39,972 bases of DNA, taken from DASSRQ01 sp035701665. GTDB taxonomy: Bacteria; Vulcanimicrobiota; Vulcanimicrobiia; Vulcanimicrobiales; Vulcanimicrobiaceae. Numbering within the stretch: the first letter of the stretch is position 1; each line of letters begins with the position of its first letter. This document shows, piece by piece, positions 33,588-39,972 of the stretch. Below the pieces are notes generated by a model. The model did no database searches, was not told the origin of the DNA, and worked only from the letters and a program-made list of their open reading frames with translations. A program made the translations under genes and the position numbers. The DNA lies in NCBI GenBank assembly GCA_035701665.1, contig DASSRQ010000039.1:1-39972 (forward strand). The letters are read 5' to 3'.

Positions 33588-34321
33588 AGACGGAACCCTT
33601 CGCCGAGATAAAACTTACGGGCGATCGGGCTTTCGAGCACGTCGTGCGCGGATCCGGAGACTTCGATCTTGCCGGCGTTCAAAATGTATGCGCGGTCCAC
33701 GATCGCCAGCGTCTCGCGGACTTGGTGGTCCGTAATCAGCACGCCCAGGCCCCGGTCGCGCAGCTGCCGGATCATCGCTTGAATATCCGACACGGCGATA
33801 GGATCGATGCCGGTGAACGGTTCGTCGAGCAGCAGAAACGCCGGCTCCGTTGCAATCGCGCGCGCGATTTCAACGCGGCGCCGCTCGCCGCCGGAGAGAC
33901 TGTCGCCGCGGGCGTTGATGAAACTGCGCAATCCGAACTCGTCCAGCAGCGGTCCGAGGCGGCGTTCCTGTTCGGCTTTCGGTACGCCGTGCATCTCCCA
34001 GATGAGGCGGATGTTATCGCCCACGGAGAGTTTGCGGAAGATCGAGTTCTCTTGCGAGAGATAGCCGATGCCGCGCCGCGATCGCATGTACATCGGCGAT
34101 CCGGTCAGATCGATCTCGCCGTTTTCGGTTTGCAGCATCACCGTGCCGCCGTCGGGCTTGACCAAGCCGACGACCATGTAAAACGTCGTCGTTTTACCGG
34201 CGCCGTTCGGACCGAGCAGACCGACGACTTCGCCCTTGCGCACTTCGGCGCTGACGCCGTTGACGACCGTGCGTTCGCCGTAACGTTTTACGAGACCGCG
34301 CACTAAAATCTGAGAAGACAC
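33584..34321 (-). CDS. lptB: LptB, ATPase of the LPS export transporter
   Basis: A 245-aa ABC ATPase from GTG 34321, which shares its G with the lptC stop (TAGTG). Walker A is GPNGAGKT (37-44), the Q-loop is SQENSIFRKLSV (Q90), the signature is LSGGERRR (142-149), Walker B is LLLDEP (163-168) and the switch His is in ITDHQVRET (H199). The SQE-SIFRKL and DHQVRETL stretches are LptB-specific. It powers the LptF/G permease encoded next. Longer readings upstream are frame noise across lptC. Confidence 0.95.
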   Translation of the reverse strand: MSSQILVRGLVKRYGERTVVNGVSAEVRKGEVVGLLGPNGAGKTTTFYMVVGLVKPDGGTVMLQTENGEIDLTGSPMYMRSRRGIGYLSQENSIFRKLSVGDNIRLIWEMHGVPKAEQERRLGPLLDEFGLRSFINARGDSLSGGERRRVEIARAIATEPAFLLLDEPFTGIDPIAVSDIQAMIRQLRDRGLGVLITDHQVRETLAIVDRAYILNAGKIEVSGSAHDVLESPIARKFYLGEGFRL

Positions 34322-34860
34322 TATTGAATCACCATGTTCGTAAGCTTCACGTCCGAGGTGAAGTGGTTGCCGGTAAGCATCTGACGCTGACCGCCCTGCA
34401 TGCCCGTGATGCGAACGTTTCCGTCGCCGGCAATCGTTTCGGAGCTTTGCGAATACGTCAGTTTGTCGCACGTCAGCGTTAAGCCGCCGCTCGTCTTTGC
34501 GTGCACGCCGCCCGAAAGAACGACGTATTTGCCCTGCACCGAGGCCGTCGGTGAGGTCGCGGTCATCGTCGTGCCGTCTTTGGCATAAAACGTTACGGTC
34601 GGCTGCGCGAAGTTGGCGTTCGCGGCATTCTGCGCGCTGTGCGAATGGTACGAGTTCGCCCGCACTTGATACACGCGGCGGTTGCCGTTCTGCGCACTGA
34701 TCCGTACAGGGTTCGCGCTCGTTCCTTTGCCGGTGATATCGATCGGCGGCGCGCCCGTCGGGGTGGGTGACGACGTCGCCGGCGCCGGTGCGTTCTTCGG
34801 CGGCTGCGGATTGCAGCCGGCGGCACCGATCAGCGCAAGCAGCAGCAGCGCGCGTTTCAC
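34321..34860 (-). CDS. lptC: LptC-like LPS export lipoprotein
   Basis: A 179-aa protein from GTG 34860, overlapping the O-antigen ligase stop as GTGA. It starts with a lipoprotein-type signal (LLLLALIGAAGC, C16), then a Pro/Ser/Thr linker. An OstA/LptC-type beta-jellyroll follows at about 75-179, with QPTVTFYAKDG, GKYVVLSGGVHAKT and ETIAGDGNVRIT. E. coli LptC has a transmembrane anchor instead, and LptA is free in the periplasm; a lipid anchor would be a variation. It should form the first part of the periplasmic bridge receiving LPS from the permease. No separate LptA is seen here. Confidence 0.82.
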   Translation of the reverse strand: MKRALLLLALIGAAGCNPQPPKNAPAPATSSPTPTGAPPIDITGKGTSANPVRISAQNGNRRVYQVRANSYHSHSAQNAANANFAQPTVTFYAKDGTTMTATSPTASVQGKYVVLSGGVHAKTSGGLTLTCDKLTYSQSSETIAGDGNVRITGMQGGQRQMLTGNHFTSDVKLTNMVIQ

Positions 34861-36059
34861 GCACGCTCCTGCGCCGGCGTACCGGCGATGGCCAAGGTCA
34901 GCGCCATGGCGGGAAGCCATAAACCGAAGATCACCACGCTGACGGTATCTATGAGGCCCTGAACCCATGTCCCCGCCAGACCCGCCGCCAGAGCCAGGGC
35001 CAAAGCGGCGCTGCGCGGATCCGCGCTGCGCAGACGCAGGCGCAGTTCTGCAGCAAAACGCCACCATACCCAAGCGAGAGCGGCGACACCCAGAACGCCG
35101 GTCTCGGCAAACATCGTCAGCACGACGTCGTGCGCGTGAAATGCCTGCGCATCGCCGCCCGGTACGCGCACGAGTGGATAGATGCGCGCGAAATCGAACG
35201 GGCCGACCCCCGTGAGCGGAAAGCGGCGGATCATCGAAAGCGCCGCCTGCCAGATCGAGAGCCGCGTGAAGTTCTCCGCCGGGTTGTGGCGCACGTTGAA
35301 CAACGCGAGCACCGCGATGACGCCCGCCGCCACGATCAGCGGCGCGTACCGGCGGCGGATACGTCCGTTCCATATCGCATAGCAGGCCGCGGCGGCGGCC
35401 AGTCCGATCCACCCCGCGCGCGAGAACGTGAGGACGAAAGCGGCAAGCCCCACCAGCAAGGCCGTTGCGCACGCGGCGCGCAGCGCGCGCGACTCGCTCT
35501 GACGCCAGAGTGCGAAGAGGAACGGCAGCACCACGATTAGGTACCCCGCAAGCTCGCCGGGCAACACAAACGTCCCGACGGCACGTCCGTGGGCGATTGC
35601 ATACAGCTCCGCAGGGCGCTTGAGCGCCGCCATCACGAGCGCGGCCGCCGACGCTGCGGCGCACGAGAGCGCGATCATCCACTGCACGGGTTCGTAGGCC
35701 GGGGTGTGCCGGTAGAACCGAAGCACGGCCGCATGCCAGACCAGCGAGAGCGCGTAGATGCCCAGAAAAATAAGACCCGCGGCAGGCGAGAACCCGAACG
35801 CCGCGGCGACGAGCGCTGCCGCGAGCCATGCGGCGAGCGGAAGCAGCGTCGGCATGCGTTCGCGCGGTGCGCGCACGAGCGCGGCGAACAGCGCCGCGTC
35901 GATCAGCGCGCCGCACGTGAGCAGCGCGATCGTTGCATCGCGCGAGACGAGCGAAACGCCGGGCACGGTCACGCCGGTCAGCGTAATGAACGCCGGATAC
36001 AAAGGCACGAGTGCAAACAGCGTACCGATGAGCCACGGCAGCGCACGATCTAGGCGCAT
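34857..36059 (-). CDS. O-antigen ligase/polymerase family membrane protein
   Basis: A 400-aa protein with about ten to twelve hydrophobic segments. It has the Wzy_C/WaaL hallmarks: TFVLPGELAGYLIVVLPF, the TFSRAGWIGL segment, the large loop with LSIWQAALSMIRRFPLTGVGPFDF, and HAHDVVLTMFAETGVLG, where the His may be catalytic. It either attaches O-antigen to lipid A-core or polymerises repeat units. The setting within lpx/lpt genes favours ligation to LPS. The start ATG overlaps the LpxB-like gene by 10 nt. Confidence 0.85.
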   Translation of the reverse strand: MRLDRALPWLIGTLFALVPLYPAFITLTGVTVPGVSLVSRDATIALLTCGALIDAALFAALVRAPRERMPTLLPLAAWLAAALVAAAFGFSPAAGLIFLGIYALSLVWHAAVLRFYRHTPAYEPVQWMIALSCAAASAAALVMAALKRPAELYAIAHGRAVGTFVLPGELAGYLIVVLPFLFALWRQSESRALRAACATALLVGLAAFVLTFSRAGWIGLAAAAACYAIWNGRIRRRYAPLIVAAGVIAVLALFNVRHNPAENFTRLSIWQAALSMIRRFPLTGVGPFDFARIYPLVRVPGGDAQAFHAHDVVLTMFAETGVLGVAALAWVWWRFAAELRLRLRSADPRSAALALALAAGLAGTWVQGLIDTVSVVIFGLWLPAMALTLAIAGTPAQERA

Positions 36060-37189
36060 AGCCGTGCGATCTCCGCGGCGATCGCTCTCGCCGCGCCCGG
36101 CGGGCCCATACGCTCGCGGCCGGCAGCACCCATCGCCGCGCGCCGCCCGGGATCGTCAAGCAGCGCCGCCACTTCACGCGCGGCGTTTGCGGAGTCGCCG
36201 CGCACGAGCAGTAAGGCATCGCCCAACAATCCGATCTGCCGGCGGCGGTACCATGCGGGACGTTCTGCATCTTCGTATGCAACGACCGGAATGCCGGCGG
36301 CCGCCGCGGCTTCGTTCGCGGTACCCGCTTGACCGAGCACGGCCGCCGCACCGTGCAGCATCGCTTCGAGCGGACCTCGCCAAGCGCGCACGAGATCGCG
36401 TCCGTTGTACGATGCGCGGAACGGCTCTTGCGCCGACGACGATCGTTCGATCGCCCAGCCTGCCGTTCGAAGCGCGTCGCTCATCCGAACCGGATCGATC
36501 GACGGAGCGATAGAGAGCAGCGCGCCGGCCGACGGTTTGACAGCGGCAAGGCTCCTTACGATACTGCACAGACGCACCGCGTCTGCATACGCTGCCTCGC
36601 GGCTGCCCGGAAAGACCGCGATCAGCGGATCGAACGGCGTTTGCGGAAACGTTTGCGGCGCATCCGCGTGCAGATCGACGATGACGTTGCCCGGGTGCGC
36701 GGCAATCCCCGTCGCGCGAAGCTGTTCCGCCGTCGGTTCGTCGCGAACGAAGACCGCATCGGCGCTGCCGATGATTTGGCGTTCGACCGGACCGTACGGC
36801 GCGACGTAGACGCTCTTCGCCGTTCCGACGTACACCGTCCGGTGTGATTTTGCGCGATAGGCCATGAGCAGCGCAAAGACGTCGCCGATAGCGATCGCAA
36901 CGTCGTAGCGGTTACGCACGGAATGCAGAAACCGCAGCTGCGCGAATGTGTGCGCAAGCAGTCCACCGGCCACATCGCGCGCGATATTGCGCACGTTGCC
37001 CATGGCGATCAATCCGCCGCTGGGCATCTTGCGCCGAGGTCCCACTTCGTGCAGTGCGGCATCGCCTGCCGGATCGCCGACGAGCGCCAGATGGTCCGCG
37101 ACGATATCGTCCGGCAACTCGCGCGCGATTCGCGCCGCGATGGCGATCTCGCCATGACCGTTCGATACGAAGAGCACGCGGCGGCTCAT
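36050..37189 (-). CDS. LpxB-related glycosyltransferase-like protein
   Basis: A 379-aa protein from ATG 37189, overlapping the phosphoesterase stop as ATGA. It begins RVLFVSNGHGEIAIAARIA, the signature of the lipid-A-disaccharide-synthase-related family known from cyanobacteria and other diderms. Other landmarks are SVRNRYDVAIAIGDVFAL, VFPGSREAAYADAVRL and VLGQAGTANEAAAAAGIPVVAYE, the GT-B nucleotide-sugar end. True LpxB is encoded two genes upstream, so this is a distinct enzyme, perhaps using another lipid or sugar acceptor in the same pathway. The frame extending further upstream is non-coding in character. Confidence 0.85.
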   Translation of the reverse strand: MSRRVLFVSNGHGEIAIAARIARELPDDIVADHLALVGDPAGDAALHEVGPRRKMPSGGLIAMGNVRNIARDVAGGLLAHTFAQLRFLHSVRNRYDVAIAIGDVFALLMAYRAKSHRTVYVGTAKSVYVAPYGPVERQIIGSADAVFVRDEPTAEQLRATGIAAHPGNVIVDLHADAPQTFPQTPFDPLIAVFPGSREAAYADAVRLCSIVRSLAAVKPSAGALLSIAPSIDPVRMSDALRTAGWAIERSSSAQEPFRASYNGRDLVRAWRGPLEAMLHGAAAVLGQAGTANEAAAAAGIPVVAYEDAERPAWYRRRQIGLLGDALLLVRGDSANAAREVAALLDDPGRRAAMGAAGRERMGPPGAARAIAAEIARLCA

Positions 37190-37899
37190 TGCAGGAGCGG
37201 CACCAACGCGAAGTCCGAAAGCTTCCAGCGCGAGCCGTCGCGCTGCAACTCGCTGCGCGAGACGAACTTGCCGTACGGACCGGCATGAACGATCGGCACG
37301 CCTTCCACAACTTCGGGTTCGGGAAGCGTGTCGTGACTGTGTCCGCCGAGCAGCAGATCGATACGCGGCACTGCGCGCGCGAGTTTGCGATCCAGCGAGA
37401 GACCGAGATGCGAGAGCACGACGAACGGTTCGCCGGCGGGCACTGTTTCGGCCGCGCGCACAATCGTTTCGAACGGATCTAAAAAGCGCCAGCCGAAGAC
37501 ACGCTCCCACACGCTGCCGATCGGGTACTGCATGATCAGCAGCCCGCTGAAGTGCACGTTCGTGCCGTCGTGCGCGAGCGTGAGCGACGGCGAAAACGGC
37601 AGCGGGCGATCTTTCGTATCGACCAGATTGCTGCAGATCAGCGGATGCCGCATCTGCGCGGCGCGCGCTTTTACGCAGCCGAACAAGTAGTGAAACTCCC
37701 GATTGCCCATCGCCTGGACGTCGTAGCCGGCGCGATCGATCTCGGCGACGATCGGTTCGCTCCGATGGTACACCGTTTGACTTCCGCGCAGCGAATCGCC
37801 GCAGTCGACCAGCAGACCGGGCGCGTTTGCACGCAGTGCCTGCAGCGGCTGCGCGATACCGGTGTGATCGTGCAGATCGGAGGTGTGATAGATGCGCAT
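37186..37899 (-). CDS. Calcineurin-like metallophosphoesterase in the lipid A operon
   Basis: A 237-aa metallophosphoesterase. Metal ligands are seen in TSDLHDH (D8, H10), DCGDS (D32, D35), GN (N66), LSHLG (H164) and GGHSH (H187, H189). The domain is closest to the catalytic part of 5'-nucleotidases (UshA type) but without their C-terminal domain or signal peptide. At the GNHE motif the sequence reads GNREF, so the catalytic His is Arg (R67). It starts directly after the lpxB stop and overlaps the LpxB-like gene. No LpxH or LpxI is in the window, so a role as the UDP-diacylglucosamine pyrophosphatase is possible, though unproven. Confidence 0.84.
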   Translation of the reverse strand: MRIYHTSDLHDHTGIAQPLQALRANAPGLLVDCGDSLRGSQTVYHRSEPIVAEIDRAGYDVQAMGNREFHYLFGCVKARAAQMRHPLICSNLVDTKDRPLPFSPSLTLAHDGTNVHFSGLLIMQYPIGSVWERVFGWRFLDPFETIVRAAETVPAGEPFVVLSHLGLSLDRKLARAVPRIDLLLGGHSHDTLPEPEVVEGVPIVHAGPYGKFVSRSELQRDGSRWKLSDFALVPLLQ

Positions 37900-39003
37900 C
37901 TATCCGGCGCCTTCGGCGACGAACGCCGCAATCCGGTGCATTGCATCGGCCGGTCCGAGTTTGCCGCGAAGTTCGAGCATCGACCGGTACTGCGCTTGCG
38001 GATCGGAGAGCACCTTATCCATCGCGTGGGCAAGACGCATCGGCGTTGCATGCTCTTGCAGCAGCTCGGGAACCGCTTCCCGTTGCAAGACGAGGTTTGG
38101 AATCGTGATGAAGCGGCCGCGGTAGACCATACGCCCGTAGATCGCCAGCAGCGGCGAGAGTTTGTAAAACGCCACGCACGGAACGCCTAGCAGCGCACAC
38201 TCCAAAACGGCGGTTCCCGATGCGACGAACGCTGCGTCGGCGTCGAGCAGCGCGGCACGCGCGCCTTCGACCACCTTCACGCGCTCCACGCCCGCAGCGC
38301 GAAACGCTTTGGCCAGCGGTTCGACGGCCGCCGCACTCGCCGCGCCTGCGACCGCTTGCAATTGCGGACGTTCGCGCTGCAAGAGTTTGAACGCATCCGC
38401 GAGCAGCGGGACGTGATTGCGCAGTTCTGCACCGCGGCTTCCGGGCAGCAGCGCTACTGCGCCGCCTTCGCGGTCCGGAGCCGGACGCGCCGCGCGCATT
38501 TCGTAACTTCCGGCGAGCGGATGTCCGAAATACCAAACCGGCAATCCGAGCGACCGGAAGAAATCGCGCTGGTGTTCGAATGCCGTGACGGGTAGCGCGA
38601 CCTGCGAGACGGCGCGCGCGGCCTTCTCGCGATCCATCCACGCCGAGGGCGGAAAGATATCGACGATCGGATTCGTGTATCCCAAACGGCGCAGTTGCCG
38701 TGCGAGCCGGATGTTGAACGCACCGAAGTCTACGAGGATGACGCGATCCGGCTTCGTTGCGGCGATGTGGTTCGCGGCGGCGTACATCTCGGCGAGCATT
38801 TTACGGATCCGCGGAATCGCTTCAAACGGCCCGAACGTCGCCCAGCCGCGATGATCGCGCCAGAGGCTGAAACCGTTCTCGATCATGCGCGTTCCGCCGA
38901 TGCCTTCGAATTGGGCCTGCGGATCGATCGCGCGGATCTGCTGCGCGAGCAGCACGCCCGCTAGTTCTCCCGACGCTTCACCCGTCGAAATGAAGTAGCG
39001 CAG
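37900..39003 (-). CDS. lpxB: LpxB, lipid-A-disaccharide synthase, probable CTG start
   Basis: A 367-aa enzyme joining UDP-diacylglucosamine and lipid X to form the lipid A disaccharide. From GTG 38955 the protein would lack the conserved N-terminus. The frame runs on upstream to CTG 39003 and gives RYFISTGEASGELAGVLLAQQ, the canonical LpxB start with the (S/T)GExSG(D/E) motif. The in-frame stop is five codons further up, with no ATG/GTG/TTG between, so CTG 39003 is chosen; AGTAGG lies six bases before it. Other family motifs are IFPPSAWM, LLPGSRGAEL, SGTAVLECALLGVP and IPNLVLQREAVPELLQ. Seven bases separate it from the lpxA stop. Confidence 0.92.
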   Translation of the reverse strand: MRYFISTGEASGELAGVLLAQQIRAIDPQAQFEGIGGTRMIENGFSLWRDHRGWATFGPFEAIPRIRKMLAEMYAAANHIAATKPDRVILVDFGAFNIRLARQLRRLGYTNPIVDIFPPSAWMDREKAARAVSQVALPVTAFEHQRDFFRSLGLPVWYFGHPLAGSYEMRAARPAPDREGGAVALLPGSRGAELRNHVPLLADAFKLLQRERPQLQAVAGAASAAAVEPLAKAFRAAGVERVKVVEGARAALLDADAAFVASGTAVLECALLGVPCVAFYKLSPLLAIYGRMVYRGRFITIPNLVLQREAVPELLQEHATPMRLAHAMDKVLSDPQAQYRSMLELRGKLGPADAMHRIAAFVAEGAG

Positions 39004-39010
39004 AACGCGC

Positions 39011-39781
39011 CTACTTCAACAGAATGCCGCGCTGCGATTCGCCTTCCAGAAACTCGAGCATCTGGCGGCCCGACGGCGTCGAGACCTCGGTACGCATCGC
39101 TTCGATGGCTTCGGAGAGTTTGAGCTTCGACCCGTTGAGCAGCTTGTAGAACTTTTTGATCTCCGCGCGCTCTTCTTCGCTGAATCCCGCGCGGCGCAGA
39201 CCGACGCTGTTCAACCCGTACGGCGTCGCCGGATTGCCTTCGACCAAAAAGAACGGCGGAACGTCGCGCGTGACTTTGGAGTCGCCGCCGACGAACGCAT
39301 AGCGTCCGACGCGCGTAAACTGCACGACGCCGGCCATGCCGGACAGCACCGCATGATCTTCGACGATACAATGCCCGGCAAGCTGCGCCAAATTGCTCAT
39401 CGTTACGTTATTGCCGACGATGCAATTATGCGCGATATGCACGTACGCAAGCAGCAGACAATCATCTCCGACCGCGGTGACTTCATCGTCACCGGTCGCC
39501 CGCTGAATCGAAACATACTCGCGCACGACCGTGCGCGATCCAATTTTCGTAAACGCACGCTCGCCAACATACTTTTTATCTTGCGACGCCGCGCCAATCG
39601 TAGCGAACGGGTAGATCTGACAGTCTTCCCCGATGGTCGTCCAGCCATTGATGACGATGTGCGCCTGCAGCACGGTGCCGCGCCCGATCTGCACGTGCTC
39701 GCCGATAACGCAGAACGGCCCGATCTCAACGCCCCGATCGATTTTGGCGTTCGGATGAACGATTGCAGTAGGATGGATCAT
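39011..39781 (-). CDS. lpxA: LpxA, UDP-N-acetylglucosamine acyltransferase
   Basis: A 256-aa left-handed beta-helix protein from ATG 39781. Hexapeptide repeats run from IHPTAIVHPNAKI to about residue 180, and the catalytic His is H118 in HIAHNC, equivalent to H125 of E. coli. Typical landmarks are IGAASQDKKY, TVVREYVSIQRAT and the C-terminal helical part with NSVGLRRAGFS. It performs the first acylation step of lipid A synthesis. The protein reading continues 56 codons upstream to 39949, but that part covers the palindromes and lacks LpxA homology, so it is not included. Confidence 0.96.
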   Translation of the reverse strand: MIHPTAIVHPNAKIDRGVEIGPFCVIGEHVQIGRGTVLQAHIVINGWTTIGEDCQIYPFATIGAASQDKKYVGERAFTKIGSRTVVREYVSIQRATGDDEVTAVGDDCLLLAYVHIAHNCIVGNNVTMSNLAQLAGHCIVEDHAVLSGMAGVVQFTRVGRYAFVGGDSKVTRDVPPFFLVEGNPATPYGLNSVGLRRAGFSEEERAEIKKFYKLLNGSKLKLSEAIEAMRTEVSTPSGRQMLEFLEGESQRGILLK

Positions 39782-39830
39782 AAACTGAATGCGTGACGGC
39801 GGCGAGGGTGGGCCGATGCGGCACGCTCGG

Positions 39831-39881
39831 AATTTTCGGCAAAAGGCAGGATGCCGAATTCCTTTGTTGTTGCCGAAAATT
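39831..39881. repeat. Inverted repeat, 12-bp arms, upstream of lpxA
   Basis: AATTTTCGGCAA (39831-39842) pairs perfectly with TTGCCGAAAATT (39870-39881) across 27 bases. The loop itself has further complementarity (AAAGG against CCTTT), so the whole could fold into a long branched hairpin. It lies 50-100 bp before the lpxA start, in non-coding sequence. It may be a repetitive extragenic palindrome, an intergenic miniature element or a leader structure. Confidence 0.6.
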
Positions 39882-39890
39882 TCTGCGAGC

Positions 39891-39917
39891 GGAAAATCGA
39901 CACGATGTCGATTTTCC
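39891..39917. repeat. Perfect hairpin, 12-bp arms, 3-nt loop, upstream of lpxA
   Basis: GGAAAATCGACA (39891-39902) and TGTCGATTTTCC (39906-39917) are exact reverse complements around CGA. Only nine bases separate it from the other inverted repeat. There is no following T run on either strand as expected of a Rho-independent terminator, so a repeat element or protein-binding site is more likely. The remaining 55 bases to the window end show no gene start I can support. Confidence 0.65.
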
Positions 39918-39972
39918 AGCGGTGCCGCGCACGCACCCCGCCACTCCATCCCCGCGTCACGCGAGTTGCTCC

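Noticed and set aside
34861..36351. N-terminal extension of the lptC frame across the O-antigen ligase gene
   Set aside because: The translation is Ala/Arg low-complexity and overlaps a clear membrane-protein gene in another frame; lptC begins at GTG 34860 with a lipoprotein signal.
37900..38955. lpxB read as N-terminally truncated or frameshifted
   Set aside because: The missing N-terminus is intact in the same frame upstream, reaching CTG 39003; no frameshift is needed.
39782..39949. 56-residue N-terminal extension of LpxA
   Set aside because: It reads through the palindromes and lacks any LpxA homology; MIHPTAIVHP is the normal start.
1..39972. CRISPR arrays, insertion sequences, integrases, toxin-antitoxin pairs
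   Set aside because: I looked for direct repeats with regular spacing, transposase motifs and paired small genes and saw none. The compact syntenic operons argue against a mobile island.

Overview
This is a GC-rich, densely packed chromosomal segment from a diderm bacterium. It encodes lipid A synthesis (LpxA, LpxB), LPS export (LptB, LptC, an LptF/G permease), an O-antigen ligase-type protein and a putative outer-membrane beta-barrel. It also carries core replication and repair genes (dnaX, ybaB, recR, a RecQ helicase) and cell-shape and division genes (rodA, minC, two minD, minE). There are no rRNA or tRNA genes, no CRISPR array, no insertion sequence and no phage genes. The mixture of diderm envelope genes with SpoIIM/RDD/MoxR-type membrane genes and odd gene orders suggests a little-cultured lineage. 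Eremiobacterota (WPS-2) or a neighbouring phylum is my guess from gene content, at low to moderate confidence; the sequence does not prove it.

Layout, left to right. (1) 1-6.3 kb: the end of a methyltransferase-like gene, then rodA (-), a coupled pair of DNA-methyltransferase genes (+), and a minC-minD-minD-minE operon (-) with two complete minD genes. (2) 6.5-9.5 kb: a secreted M48 zinc protease with a long helical C-terminus, followed by a DUF697-like membrane protein. (3) 9.5-17.0 kb: RDD and SpoIIM-like genes, then a minus-strand operon of two paralogous polytopic membrane proteins, DUF4129, DUF4350, MoxR ATPase and DUF58. This is a recognised MoxR/DUF58 constellation. (4) 17-21 kb: a MOSC protein, a winged-helix regulator with a membrane-protein partner and a candidate operator, a secreted protein with a duplicated domain, and a beta-lactamase-fold serine hydrolase. 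(5) 21-24.8 kb: a dnaX-ybaB-recR operon continuing into a methyltransferase, a CPCC zinc-ribbon-like small protein and a small unknown gene. (6) 24.9-28.3 kb: a RecQ variant and a large secreted protein on the plus strand. (7) 28.3-39.8 kb: about 11.5 kb entirely on the minus strand, running lpxA-lpxB-phosphoesterase-LpxB-like-O-antigen ligase-lptC-lptB-lptF/G-DUF3084-YqgF-like, then beta-barrel-TPR-glycosyltransferase. This is an LPS synthesis and export block.

Genes within operons are tightly coupled. Most junctions are 4-nt overlaps of the form NTGA, and all four bases occur at N. Two genes (lpxB and the TPR gene) have conserved or expected N-termini that lie upstream of any ATG/GTG/TTG and appear to start at CTG.

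I did not find one clearly new multi-gene system. The best leads are the doubled MinD with a tailed MinE, the methyltransferase pair beside the min operon, a metallophosphoesterase with an altered active site inside the lipid A operon, the RecQ variant with a Tudor-like C-terminus, the CTG starts, and a pair of strong palindromes upstream of lpxA.
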